Source of the DNA: Delphinus delphis
Lineage: Eukaryota; Chordata; Mammalia; Artiodactyla; Delphinidae
Assembly (NCBI RefSeq): GCF_949987515.2
Contig: NC_082694.2
Location: forward strand, 64,168,080-64,232,079
DNA length: 64,000 bases
Direction: 5' to 3'
Shown in pieces: positions 46,843 through 59,189 of the stretch (within the stretch, counting starts at the first letter, position 1; every line of letters begins with the position of its first letter). Position numbers and translations under genes: made by a program. The notes under the pieces were generated by a model. The model was not told the origin of the DNA. It worked only from the letters and a program-made list of their open reading frames with translations, and ran no database searches.

Positions 46843-48284
46843 ATTCTTTTCTATATAAGATAGGTTTTGCAAAATATTTTTAATAGAAGTAAAATACTGG
46901 GTAACAATAGCCTATAAGCTGAAAGAGTTAAAGCCCTCTAAGTTTTAGGAAGACACTTCCCATTGCCATAATTAAAAACTAACTATTAAAAATTTAGAAA
47001 GATAATCTATAAATTTCAAACTACTAGAGGAGCAAAAAAAGTGAAATAAGTAAAGAAGTTTACAGGACAAATAGAAAGCATGAAAAAGATAGTAAAAATA
47101 AATTGAAATATATCAATGATCACAAAAAATAATGAATTAAACTTGCCAGTTAAAAGTTCATTTTTTTGAAATCCAGCTTTATTCTTCTTATAAGAAACAC
47201 TTAAAACAGAAGCACACCAAATGTTTGAGGGTAAGAGAATCCAAAAAGCTCTATAAGGCAGATTAATTTTTCCAGCAAACAAAAATACATTCTATTTGCT
47301 TTCTGGAGTAGCCTTTCAATCCGCATACAAAGTGATGTGTTATAATAGAGCAAAGAGAAAAACTGAATATGAAGGGAGGAATGAGAGATGACCTGGGTTC
47401 AAAATTAATATTCTCTGACAAACCTAAAAACATGGAAAAATAGTTCCCCTTTTGCTATACCTATGGAATTCAAGCAAGCATGGGTAGAAACTTGGGGCTT
47501 AATAGTGAGCCAAAAATAAATACAATTTATCATTATCGCAATTTTGGTCAAATTTCTTGACTTAAAAATGGAGTTTACAAAATAATCAGATAACATTTCA
47601 AAATAACTTGCATTTTGAGACAAAGGATGGTGAAATCACTTTTCATTGTATTAATGAGACATTCATTTAAACATAAGGATTCTAGGGGAAAATATATCAG
47701 AAATCATTTTGAAGTACGAGTGGATTTGAAGAGTCAGGGACAAAAAATTATGTATAAAGGTGGATAATTGCTGCATTAAAATAGAGAAAGATTAGAAAGA
47801 ACCTAAATAAATAACACAGGAATGGATAAAGTGTAACGCATGTGTAGAATGAAATGTTTTTATAGATATTTTAGTGACATGAGGAAATACCTATGATATA
47901 ATTAGTAAACAAAATAATACATGAAACTGTAAATACAAAATGATCACAAACATTTAAATGTAGTAAAATGTGTCTAGAAACAGGATTAGGAAGAAAAACA
48001 AAAGAATAGTAAGAAAAAGGGAAATGAATAATTTGTATTTTCTACTTTGCATTCTATTTTCCAAGTTTTTGCAATGAGAACTTTTATAATCAGATAGTAG
48101 CATAATTTTATATTATATCTTTAATATTTTGTTAGTTTATGTATATTATGGCCCAGAATCTCTGTGAATGAAATAGTACGGGGAAAGTGAATTCTGGAAA
48201 GAGACAACGGGGCAAGCCTTTAAGAGAACATCTTAAGAGACAGGAACGGTGCTGTATTTCTAATTACTGTGTAACTCAATATAA
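46840..48284. other. Intergenic AT-rich DNA, nothing recognised
   Basis: Strongly AT-rich, possibly including very old L1 remnants, but none can be delimited. Confidence 0.4.
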
Positions 48285-48295
48285 AGCAGCTTCCT

Positions 48296-48869
48296 GACAT
48301 TTTTTTTTCTTAAATTCCATATATATGTGTTAGCATATGGTATTTGTCTTTCTCTTTCTGACTTACTTCACTCTGTATGACAGACTCTAGGTCTATCCAC
48401 CTCATTACAAATAGCTCAATTTCGTTTCTTTTTATGGCTGAGTAATATTCCATTGTATATATGTGCCACATCTTCTTTATCCATTCATCCGATGATAGAC
48501 ACTTAGGTTGTCATGAAGAACCTAGGGGTAAGACAGGAATAAAGACATAGACCTACTAGAGAACGGACTTGAGGATATGGGGAGGGGAAGGGTAAGCTGT
48601 GACAAAGCGCAAGAGAGGCATGGACATATATACACCACCAAACTTAAGGTAGATAGCTCGTGGGAAGCAGCCGCATAGCACAGGGAGATCAGCTCGGTGC
48701 TTTGTGACTGCCTGCAGGGGTGGGATAGGAGGGTGGGAGGGAGGGAGACGCAAGAGGGAAGAGATATGGGAACATATATATATATGTATAACTGATTCTT
48801 TGTTATAAAGCAGAAACTAACACACTGTTGTAAAGCAATTAAACTCCAATAAAGATGTAAAAAAAAAAG
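48296..48869 (+). mobile_element. Twin-primed (5'-inverted) L1 3' end
   Basis: Positions 48296-48512 are L1 ORF2 C-terminal sequence in antisense ('gagtaatattccattgtata', 'atccattcatc'). From 48513 the L1 3' end continues in sense ('tcatgaagaacctagg' to 'aactccaataaagatgt' and an A-run). Perfect target duplication AGCAGCTTCCT flanks the whole at 48285-48295 and 48870-48880. Confidence 0.94.
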
Positions 48870-48899
48870 AGCAGCTTCCTCTCTTAAAAGTTTCAAGAA

Positions 48900-49280
48900 T
48901 GTGCAACAAAGCCACTCCCAGCGGTTGCTATGGCTACGAGGTAAAGCTGATTGGGCCGGTGTTCACTTTCCCCCAGGTGAGGCAGGAAAAAGAAGGTCGG
49001 GCTTGGCGAGTGCGACAAATCCCCCCTTTGGGCCTCTGCCTTGTCTCCTTTCCCATCGGTCCCTCTTTCCTCCCCGCCCCCTTTGCCACCTCTCCTCTCT
49101 ACGTCTTAGCCTCCAGTGCAGTCAGCATCATCAGACCCAGCTCTTCCTGCCCGCCCGCATCCTCCACCCTCCAGCCACCACCTCCCTTTTTGCTGGGCTT
49201 CCATAGGGTGCTGCACTCTTCCAGCACCTCCAACACTGCAAGCTGTGGGAGGCGGGCTTCTTTTCCCACTGTACCCTTGA
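48900..49280. other. Intergenic, pyrimidine-rich, with an RFX-like motif
   Basis: GTTGCTATGGCTAC at 48924-48937 resembles an RFX X-box. The rest is C/T-rich sequence with spurious frames. Confidence 0.4.
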
Positions 49281-49350
49281 TGCCCAGGACCTGCCCATGG
49301 TGGGTGACCAATAAATATTTGTTGACTGAATGAATGAATGAACGAACGGA
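49280..49350 (+). repeat. L2 tail with (TGAA)n
   Basis: 'gtgaccaataaatatttgtt' followed by TGAATGAATGAATGAACGAACG. Confidence 0.6.
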
Positions 49351-49819
49351 GACTCATTCTCAGTCTTTACTGGGGGTTCCTCTTCATCTACTCATCCTTA
49401 AGTACAGTCATTCTTCAAGATTCCATGCTCAATTGCTTTTTCTTTTCCTTCTTTATGTTTCCCCTGGACGATCTCTCCTTTTGTTTTAGCTAACATGCAT
49501 ATGAAAATGAGCCCAACTTTTCAACTCAACTTCATCTTTTTTCCTCATCTGTATTTCCAATTGCTTTCAGCTGGACCTACAGACACTTATTCTTATCCAT
49601 AACGCATCATCTTCCTCTCAGTCATGCTTCTGCCTTGAGCTCCAACTCACTTAACATCACCACCATCCCCTCAACATTCCAGATGTAAGCTCAGAGAAGC
49701 CTTTTACTCTGCTCCAACCCTCCCTGATGAGTCTCTATGGAATTGTGTCCCTCTTTTCTATTCCATTCCCACTGCCTGAGTTCCACTTCTCACCAACATC
49801 ATCACCAAACCCTGTGGGG

Positions 49820-50115
49820 TTTCCTTACTTTGAATCTGCACCTCTTATGGCTGCTGGATTTATTTTCCAAACCATACAACTCATCATGTTCCCATTTTGC
49901 TCAAAAACTCCTGATGTTTCCCATTGCCTTCAGAATAAAACCCAAGCACACAAAGGCTCCTCTCCGTCTTCATGGGAGATGAAGTCCTGCCACCTCCGTG
50001 ACTGCTCACATTTCTCCACCTGCCTGGATGCCATTCTCCCACTACTCTGCCTCTCGAATTGCTCAGCCCCCTGCAAAGTCCATATCAAGTGTCATCTTCT
50101 CTGAGAAGCCTTTTC
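49820..50115 (+). repeat. L2 fragment
   Basis: 'cccattgccttcagaataaa', 'acccaagcacacaaaggct' and 'tcatcttctctgagaagcct' are L2 phrases. Confidence 0.6.
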
Positions 50116-50129
50116 CCAAATCTTCAGTC

Positions 50130-51305
50130 AGGATTAAGGGCGCTCTCCTCTGTGGTCGGATAACCTCTCCATGATGCCTCCATAAGAGCACAGGTCAAGG
50201 TTGCGGGCTGCAGGTGGGTGGACAGAGGAAGACAGTTAAGGAGCCCTAGAGAACCTGAGCACGAGGGAAGGGAGGTCCCCCTCCTAGAGTGAGTCCAGGT
50301 CTTTAACGTTGAAACTCCTCCTTCCACTTTACCACAACTAAATAATTCATGCCCTACCTCATTTCCTCACTGAACAAGATCTGTTCCATTTTCTACCTTT
50401 AAAAAGGTCAAAGTTAAATTCTGGTCCATTCCTCCTTCCTCCCTCCTCTTTCCATGCGTGGTTATATGGCAGAATCATGAAACGGAAGGAAGGTTCACTG
50501 ACTCCGAGAAAAAGTCACTGCCATAGGCAGCTAAAGCAACAGAATATTTTCTTTAGAAAAATAATTTTGGCAGAACCTGGCTGTTTTCTGCAGACATTTT
50601 AAGCAACCAAAACAAGGGTTGGGATTTGTATTTCCAAACAAGTGAAAGCTGCCTGTTTAGCTCATGCTTCCCCCTACTCTCTAGGAAGTGGAAATTTTAC
50701 AACAGAAGTAATTCCCTTCATCTTTCCGTCCTCTTCACAGTGCAACCCCCGACCTTTGGAGCCTCCACCTCGAGCCAGAGGTAGACGACTAAATAGGAAA
50801 AAGATATGCAAACCTCAGGAAACAAAGAGTTTGTCATACAAAGCGTTACATTCAAGCCATTGTCTCGAATGTTTTGGATAACTCTCGTTTTTAGTTTAGG
50901 AAAGAAAATCTGAAACAGAACAATTACATCACAAATGGAACATTTATATAGTCACTGGGATAGAAAAACGTTCGGGCGAAGGAAAAGGCTGCATGATTTC
51001 AATGAGATCCAGGTGGGATAGCCCTTTCAGCAAATGTCTACACACCAGCCCGTAAAAATGATGGAAAAGGCATAAGACAAGAACAAAAGCAATGGAGTGC
51101 CAGGTGCTCATCCGACTAGACCCACATCCTCTCTGAGCTTGTCCTTTCCAGCTGCTCCTTCCATCTATTCTCCCTTCCTCCCAAGGGCTTGAATCTCTCT
51201 CATGCCTTCTGGGGTCTTCTGCTCATTTTCCTCCTCTCCTCCCTCACCAGGGAACCAAATTCTCTCCTGACCCAGGGCTGCAGAGGGCAACAGGGTGAAC
51301 AAAAT
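50130..51305. other. Intergenic DNA, nothing recognised
   Basis: Unique-looking sequence without gene or clear repeat. Confidence 0.4.
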
Positions 51306-51317
51306 TACCAATGTCAC

Positions 51318-51535
51318 CAGTAATAGTAACAACAACTTTGGAAGCCCTCGCTAAGCATCAAGTGCTGGGTTGGATGCTTTGCGTGGATTATCTCATTTAG
51401 TCATGACAACCCTAAATGGCAAGTTCTATAATTGTTCCCATTTTATAGCTGGGGAAAACGAGGCTTAGGTTAAGTATCCTGCCCCACATCACACAGCTAG
51501 TTAGTGGCAGAACCAGCTCTCAAACTTAATCTGAC
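51318..51535 (-). repeat. MIR, nearly complete
   Basis: 'gcgtggattatctcatttag', 'cattttatagctggggaaaa', 'cacatcacacagctagttag': reverse MIR with most of its length present. Confidence 0.85.
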
Positions 51536-51539
51536 TCCA

Positions 51540-52570
51540 AAGTTAATCACCCTAACCAACAGAGTTCCTGGAGGAACACCTTTCCATACAAAAGAGTATT
51601 AGCCAAAAAAGACTAGGGAACTCATAGGGAAAGTCTTCTGAAGGGATGAAGGAGAATGGGAATCAAGGGTGAGAAGAATGGGACAATCTGGAGAAATGAA
51701 TGGAACACTACAGGTGGTACCTCATACCTAATCCTTAGTTGAAAATGAGAGAAACTCATCAGGAAAAACCCTTACCTGCTAAAAGATTTCTGACTTTGAT
51801 TCACAGAGGACAGGATGTAAAGAAAGAGAACTTGGAATGTTAACATAAGCATGGCCATTCTCACGCAGGTGAGATGAGTCACCTGCCTGAAACGCAGCAG
51901 GAAAAGGAAGCAGCAGGTTCAAAAGAAGCAGGAAGAAATAGCCTTATATATGAAAAAGAGATGCAAAAGATGCCACGGTCCTGTGGCTTTCAGAAAGCCA
52001 CTCAGGAAGAGTGGAAGCAGGACAGAATTACAGGATAAATACAAACAAGGGTCCTTCTGGGGTGAGCCTTTACCACGGATGGCCCAAGCAGGGATGAGGC
52101 TTTCTGAAGGCAGACCACATAACTACAAGCGAGCAGTCACGGGGATGGGGACTTGAGCTATCTTTATGTCTGCTGGAATTCACAGTTTGCTAAAATAGAG
52201 TTGCTTATAAAAATTTTTAACATTCCTAGCTAACAATTTCAGCTCTCAGACAGAAGGAGGAACTGCCATTCTGGATATAATTTTAACCAATGAGAAAGAA
52301 CTGGTTTCCGTACAGAAATTACAGGGACCTTGGGAGAACATGACCATGTCTTTTGGGAGTCTATAATAGCAAGGAAGGGGAGGATTACATACATTCTAAG
52401 GCAACGTAATAATGAAGAATTCCAGTGAAAAGGAAAAGTAAACTCGTAAGCCAGCCACACAGAAAACTTTCTCATGAACTCATATTTTTTAAAGGACCAG
52501 TTCATGAGAGATCATGAGGGACATACGGTCAAGAACCAATACAACACAAGTGATTAAAAAGGTCCTCTGT
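51540..52570. other. Intergenic DNA, nothing recognised
   Basis: No gene or clear repeat; an AP-1-like TGAGTCA occurs at about 51875. Confidence 0.4.
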
Positions 52571-52577
52571 GAAAAAT

Positions 52578-52742
52578 TCAATTCAGAGAGAGAGAATGGG
52601 GTGGGAGAGGAGGAAGGAAGGGAGGGATGGAGGGAGAGGAAGGAGGAAAGGAGGAAGGGAGAGAACATAAGATAAAAGAACATAAAAAAAGAAAGGAAGA
52701 AGGAGGAAGAGAATGAGGAAGAGGAGAACAAGGAAGTGACAC
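52578..52742 (+). repeat. Purine-rich (GGA/GAA) tract
   Basis: GGAAG, GAGG and GAAAG units over about 160 bases, with few pyrimidines on this strand. Confidence 0.85.
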
Positions 52743-52744
52743 AT

Positions 52745-53440
52745 CCAGGAAGAAAGTGTCATGTTAACAGGCAACTAAATGTCCCAGTTGCCAAATACTC
52801 AAATTCTGTCTTCTGAAGCAAGGAGAATAGATTTTGAATTCTAATTGTGCAGCAAAGGAGACCATGAAAAGAGGAAAGTGGAGTCCACAATAATTTAGGG
52901 AATAAGAAAAATCTAGGCATACAGATTATTTCAAACCTCCAGATCCAGACAAATTATATTACAGAGCATGAAAAGAATTTGCAGATATAATCTCATAGCA
53001 GTGAGTTTGAGAAACCATAAAGAAAGGGAAAGATGCCAGAAACTCTGGGAAATGTTCTGTTTTGCAATATATTGGGGGGAAAAAACAACAGATCCTGAAA
53101 ACTAAAGCTCCATAAGCTGGATATGATTCTCATCAAAGAAGGTGAGTCCTACTGGACCCTGTGGTGGTCAGAACACATCTGCTTTTTCCATGAGGGATGT
53201 TGTGAAACTGGTATCTTCCAACAAAGAATGAACACTGTGATGAGAAAGTTGGAAGCCACGCCCGACAAGGGAAGGTTCAGAGGTGTGTATAGCACAGAAA
53301 TCAGATGACTAAGAAGGGTATCAAAGATTTGAAATGTCTGTATAAAAAGCCGTAGAGTCATTTTATGTTGCCTTCAAAAACAGAACTAGAATCAACAGTA
53401 GAAATTTTAAATAGGCAGATTTTTCTTTAATATTTGAAAG
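52745..53440. other. Intergenic DNA, nothing recognised
   Basis: AT-rich, no gene; G-run near 53075. Confidence 0.4.
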
Positions 53441-53444
53441 TATT

Positions 53445-54260
53445 TTCTGTTCATTCATTCAACAAGTGTTTATTGAGCACCTACTTTTTTTTCCTTTTGT
53501 GGCCACACTACGCGGCTTGCGGGATTTTAGTTTCCCAACCAGGGATCATACCCAGACCGTCCGCAGTGAGAGCGTGGAGCCCTAACCACTGGACCGCCAG
53601 GGAATTCCCTTGAGCACCTACTTTGTGCCAGATACTGTGCTAAGCACTGAGGATACATGATAAATATGGTTCCCACCTTCATTGGACTTAGTCTTGTGAA
53701 GGAAAACAATAAACAAGTAAACAAGGAACATAATCACAGATTATAGCAAAGCCCGGAAGGAAGGAACAGGGGAAAGAGAGAATAACAGTGAGTATCTATC
53801 TAAAGATGGTTTCAGGGAAAACTTTTCTGAGGAGATGCCACTTGTGCTGAGACCTATATGATGACAAGGGTAGAGTTGTGTGAACACTTTGGGGCAAAGA
53901 GAACAGCAAGTGCAAAGGCCCTGAGACTGGAAGAGCTTGACTTCTTCCCAGAACTGAAAGGAGCCAGGAAAGTAAACTTGGTGAGCAAGAGAGGGGAAGA
54001 TGGGAGGTTGTGAGATAAGGTTGAAGAGACAGACAGGAATCAGGGACCAAGATGTTGCCATCCTAAGGAATGTAGAATGTGTGCCAAGAGGTATGGGAAG
54101 CCGTTGATCGTTTTGAGCAGGAAAGTCACACGATCTGATTGATGTGTGTGTTTTGATAGTTATTCCAGCTGCTCTGTGGTAAATGGATCCGTGTGGGGCT
54201 GGGGGGATGCAGGGAGGGTCTTTAGGAGGCTACTGTAGTATTCAGATGAGGCTGAAGTGT
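53445..54260 (+). repeat. Ancient mammalian interspersed repeat, split by a SINE
   Basis: 'aagtgtttattgagcaccta' and, after the SINE, 'gtgccagatactgtgctaag', 'gaacagcaagtgcaaaggcc', 'tgggaagccgttgatcgttt' and 'ggaggctactgtagtattca' appear in the order of a long, widespread old mammalian repeat. I recall its text but not its name with confidence. Confidence 0.7.
53488..53609 (-). mobile_element. CHR-type SINE (older short variant)
   Basis: TTGTGGCCACACTACGCGGC head and CCGCCAGGGAATTCCC end. Perfect 15-bp target duplication TTGAGCACCTACTTT at 53473-53487 and 53610-53624. Confidence 0.95.
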
Positions 54261-54269
54261 GCATGGAGG

Positions 54270-57200
54270 GTGTGCAGTCAAGTTGGAGAGAAGTTCATTT
54301 GAATTTTGTTTTAAAGTAACATAGAATTTACTGACAAATTGAATACGGAATTTGAGGGATAGGGGGAAAATGGCTAGAATGATATAAAACTTGACTTGGG
54401 TGGCAGGTATTGAATGGCCACCTGAGTGGACCCTGCAAAATGGGACCTGGAACTGGGCTGGCAGGATGGACTGGAAAGACTGAGGTTGCATTTGATTCAG
54501 TGATGACAACAGAACTCATGAAAACACATGTCAAGCTCCCATTTCATGCTGTGGGTCTACCAAAAGCTCCAGAAAAGAGGCTTTTGGTTTGGCACAATTC
54601 TTAAACTGCAAACGGTTATAAACTTTGTCACAAGCATGTTTCTATGGAAACTCACAGTGCTCCCAGTGAAAACAACAAGAAAATTAGCAAAGTTGCATAT
54701 ATACTTTGTTATATGTATATTATAAATACATTTTATATTATTATATATACTATATATTGTATATACATATGGCTTATAAAACTGCAGTCCCTTGCTCATA
54801 GCTTAAAATAGAGAAGGCACTCATGCTTTCAATGCACATAATATACATTAATACCCAACAGACACAAATACCACAAATTTTACTAAAGACAGCACAACAT
54901 TCTCATCTTGCTAAGTCACCCGGAGAAACTCTCTCTTGTAAAGAGAAGTTTTTGAAATTTAAGACTTCAGGCTTTCTCATATCAGAATAGATGAGCCAAA
55001 TGAATCCTCTCATCAATATCGGGTGCTAACGGCCATGCACATGAGAATATAACTGTGGCAAAAGAGTTCTTTGCTGGAATACGTCAATCTTTAAAAGATA
55101 ACCAGGCCTAAACCACAGATAACCGTTGAGACTAGATCTGTTGTGTTGTCAGCCATCTATGTCACATCTGTCTGGCATCAATCAAACATCAGGCTTTAAA
55201 CTCCAGATCACAAACGGCGTGACCTCAGCCACACTACTCCAGCTATCCATAGTTGGGCCACCTAAAATACTGATGGAATGACGTTTATGTGGGAACCTAA
55301 CCCTGGGTCCTTTTCTCAACATTAAATTCATTTGACATTTAGTGTTCTTTGTTGGAAAGGAAAAAGAGAGAGAGGAGGAAAACACAAGGGGCAATGCTGG
55401 CCAGCAGGTGTGATTTTGCATGTTTCTTATTCAAGGGCCTAGGCTGTGGTTTCAACACCCAATGGGGTGTTTTGTCTAACTGTCTGAGCTATAACATGTG
55501 TTGTCCCACAAACAATTTGTCACACCATGAGAGTTGCATATTTGGGGACAGAGATAGCTCAGACCATATGGCAAAGGCGAGACTCTTGTCAATTATCATC
55601 CTCGGTGGCAGGTAATTTCTTAGACGGCACGTCATGATCTCGTCAGAACTCTGTGTCTATTGAGTCGTGGGTGATAACCTTGACCAGGAAAAGTCAGCCA
55701 GGAAGACGTGGTTGTTAAAAGCCGCAACGTATAAATGGCTAAAGAGCTTTCACACAGTAGCAACTTTTGGATGGTTCTTTGGAGAAAACAATGTTTGAAA
55801 AAGACAGATTTTACTACCAGATGCTGGTTTTGGCATAGATAACCTTAATGAGGTTAAGGATAGGTCTTAAAAATATCAACTTTTGATTTTTTTTCCATTT
55901 GACATTTGTTTTATCCAGCTGTACTAGTGAAACGTCTTTGTAGAAAAGTACACAATTTAAAAGATAACAGTCAGCCAGTTGAATGAAACCTTGCAAACAA
56001 TGCAGCGTCAATTAAGCATGCTCCCATAAGAAGGATTCAGCGCAGTCAGGAGCGGGCATGCGGGGGAGCTTCTCCTTTTATAAATCATCCTACTGGCATT
56101 CTGCTCATCTTTATCCAAAATAATAATAATTTTGAGCTTTTGCATAAATGTGAGAGAGAAGCCCTGGCAGAAATCTGTACCTGAAACCTGGTGAAGCAGT
56201 GGACGGCAGAAAAGAGAGGGCTGGCGTGTGGAGTGGCAAGTTGAGAAACTCTGAAACATAATCAAAAAGAGATTTAGAGAATAGCAATAGGGAAAGACAG
56301 AAGAAAAATAGCTTGGGCCCCTCTGGGAACTCTCTTTTCCTGAATCATAAAACCCTTCTGGTTTCCCCTTGTCTGGAATCACTGTCCACAACACTAGAAA
56401 CAGTATGTTCTTATTTTCCGTTTTGAAAAGACAAACAACCACGAAAACAATTTTAGGGTAATTTTAGTGCAGGAGAGAGAAAATTTTCTTTGCACCAAAT
56501 TAATTAGGATATTGGGGAAAGGGACAAATGCTAGGGGGAAGGGCGCCAGCAGTGACAAATGTTGCCAGGAGTCCCACCCCACGACTGGCTTTCAGTCACG
56601 ACCGCCGATGCACCAGCCTCAGTGAAGAGTGGTGAAGAATAGGCCTGCTTTAGAGTTGATTCAATTGAGCAGATCTGTATTGAATATTTATGACAGTCTT
56701 CCTGCAGATTCAGAGAATTACGTGGCCTAGGCAGATTTTCTAAGGCAGTGCCGACACTTTGATCTTCTAGGGGCTCTGACATCTGTTCTTGTCGTCTGCA
56801 CATTTGTATGTTCCTAGCAAAGCTCAGAGCAAGACCAAAGAACAGCAATCTGAGGCCCCAAAACTTGTCCAAAACAAACAGAGTGGAGATTTACACTTAT
56901 TGAGATAATAGCATTGCACTAATGCAAGCCAAGAGGCCATCGGCCCATTTGGATTATAAAATATTCTGTGTGCTGCGGAACAGAGAATATTGTTTTAGAA
57001 ATGAATCCTAAGTTACCCCAGCCTTGCTGGCCCTTGAGTGCAGTATTATGGCCCAAGTTATGATGGCTCTTAGCCCCCATATGGATGGCTCTTAGCCATC
57101 ACCTCCTAAAAGGTTAACAAAAGGGTGCTTGGGTGGCAGAGCCCCATGGCTCAGGAACAAGCCCACCCTCACTCACTGGCTCAAGTCTCAGGCCACTGTG

Positions 57201-57690
57201 AGGTGCTGATGCTCATGAAGAGAGCCCACCCTGCAAGGCCTGGCTCACCTCTGCAGTGACATCTCTGAGCCCCCGGGATGCCAGAGCTAGTCCACGGATC
57301 AGGGAGGCTAGCGTGGCCCACGTTCCAAATCTCGTAGACTGGGCCGAGAAGCCACTTGTTGCTTGACTCCAAGCTCTCAAGCTCTTTCATGTACACAGCT
57401 CCTGCAGCTTCTGTCCTGAGCACTCTCATGTGGGATGTGCTTCCCAGCTTGCCAGCCCACCCATTTCGCTCTCTCCCAGCACCCTCTGGCTCTCACAGGC
57501 CTTTCCACTTGTGAGCCCTTCATTAACCCAGGGAATTGGCTGCTGGTGGAATTTCAAGTACCACAGCAAGTGACTGAGAAAGAGGATGGTGTGGGGGAGG
57601 TAGGAGAGGCCTATTCCCCTCTCCAGTCCCACTCTGGGAAGTGTCGTCTTCTCCACGGGAGCACTCCCCTCCCAGATTCTTGCAAGATGA
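54270..57690. other. Intergenic DNA, nothing recognised
   Basis: Contains an AT-rich patch at 54700-54775 (TATATTA units). Short open frames are present but none begins with ATG and resembles a known family. Confidence 0.4.
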
Positions 57691-57901
57691 TGGCTCACTC
57701 TGGGTAAGACTCATTGGCTTCAAGTGGATAAGCACTTAGTTTATAAGCAATAGTTTGTTGCAATAGTTTGTTGAAAAAACTATTTTTCCCCCATTGAGTA
57801 GTCTTGACACATGGGTTGAAAAACAACTGGCCATAGATGTATGGGTTTTTTTCTGGACTCTTTGGATTCCATTGGTCCACATGTTTATCCTATGCCCATA
57901 C

Positions 57902-59086
57902 TATTGGGTTGGCCAAAAAGTGCCTTCAGTCTTTAAGTAAAAATAAAAGACATTTTTCATTTTCACCATGAACTTTATTGAACAACATATTCACCGTTTT
58001 GTTCCCCTATCTTCTGCCATTTTTCAGGCAACTTCATAATTCCATCTTCCCAAAACTTTTTATCTTTTTGAGCAAAGAACTGTTCCAGGTGCCTTTTACA
58101 GTCTTCCAGGGAATTGAAATTTTTTCCATTAAGAACTTCCCAGCCAAGCTGTAACAGTTTTTGCCTGGTCATCAAAGAAACATGCAGTCTTGCGTTATCC
58201 TGATGGAAGATTATGCGTTTTCTGGTGACTAATTCCAGACACTTTTTGTCGAGTGCTGCTCTCAGTTGGTCTAACTGGGAGCAGTATTTGTTGGAATTAA
58301 TCGTTTGGTTTTCTGGAAGGAGAACACCAATCCCACCATGTACACAACATCACCTTCTTTGGATGAAGACCAGCCTTTGGTGTGGTTGGTGGTGGTTCAT
58401 TTCACTTGCCCCACGATCTCTTCTGTTCCACATTATTGTACAGTATCCACTTTTCATCGTCCACCACAATTTGTTTTAAAAATGGAACGTTTTCATTACG
58501 TTTAAATAGAGAATCTCATGCGGAAATATGGTCAAGAAGGTTCTTTCCCCTTAACTTATGTGGAATCCAAACATCAAAGCGATTAACATAACCAAGTTGG
58601 TGCAAATGATTTTCAGCATTTGATTTGGATATTTTGAGGATGTCGGCTATCTTTCACATGGTATAACGTTGACTGTTCTCAGTTATTGTTTTGATTTGAT
58701 GGCTATCAACTTCAGCTGGTCTACCCGACCATGGAGCATGGTCCAGAGAGAAATCTCCAGCATGAAACTTCACAAACCACTTTTGACACATTCGATCAGT
58801 CACAGCACCTTCTCTACACACCGCACAAATCTTTTTTTGCGTTTTTACCTTCCTTGAAATAATAAAGCATAATATGCTGAAAATGTTGCTTTTTCCTTCC
58901 ACCTTCACTATTAAAATGGCTACACAAAAGTTCACCAATTCTGATAAGTTTTTTTTAAATGCACGCTGATATGACAGCTGTCACAATACAATCTAAGAAA
59001 ATTGTTTCAAATGAAGTTAAAGACAACTAAGCGCTACTAGAGCCATCTTATGGAAAAAACCAACCGACCCTTCTGGCCAACCCAAT
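57902..59086 (-). mobile_element. Mariner DNA transposon, defective
   Basis: A 1.18-kb Tc1/mariner element of the cetartiodactyl type. The plus strand starts TATTGGGTTGGCCAAAAAG and ends GGCCAACCCAATA, imperfect terminal inverted repeats. TA dinucleotides lie at the edges, as expected for TA target duplication, though the right edge has two extra bases (CG). The transposase remnant on the minus strand is listed separately. Confidence 0.92.
57972..58940 (-). pseudogene. Mariner transposase, broken
   Basis: Mariner transposases cut and paste DNA with a D,D34D catalytic triad. Read on the minus strand, the helix-turn-helix half is at about 58938-58655 (CQKWFVKFHAGDFSLDH, SGRPAEVDSHQI). The first catalytic Asp is in VVDDEKWILYNN near 58435-58475. 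The second is in HQDNARLHVSL near 58165-58195. The C-terminal part (SLEDCKRHLEQFFAQKDKKF, PEKWQKIGEQNGEYVV) ends near 57975. Several stops and frameshifts break the frame. GWEVL (58131-58145) runs straight into NGKNF (58116-58130). The segment that normally follows GWEVL, with the third catalytic Asp in a YSPDL-type context, is absent. The element is thus non-functional. Confidence 0.88.
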
Positions 59087-59189
59087 ACGCTATCTTGATT
59101 ACTGTAGCTTTGTAGTAAGTTTTGAAATGGGAAATATGAGTCTCTAACTTTGTTCTTTTTCAAGGTTGTTCTGGCTATTCTAGATTAAA

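Larger units (their letters stand above)
57700..59185 (-). mobile_element. L1 ORF2 fragment in two halves, split by mariner
   Basis: Antisense L1 coding sequence at 57740-57900 (MDQWNPKSPEKNPYIYG-like) resumes at 59088 ('tatcttgattactgtagctt', then 'ctggctattctag'). Joined, the two halves give continuous L1 sequence through the mariner site. Confidence 0.82.

Noticed and set aside
56531..56872. A 113-codon minus-strand frame with a signal-peptide-like N-terminus (LRLLFFGLALSFA)
   Set aside because: The frame starts at TTG with no in-frame ATG giving the hydrophobic segment, and it has no family resemblance. The hydrophobic start is probably chance.
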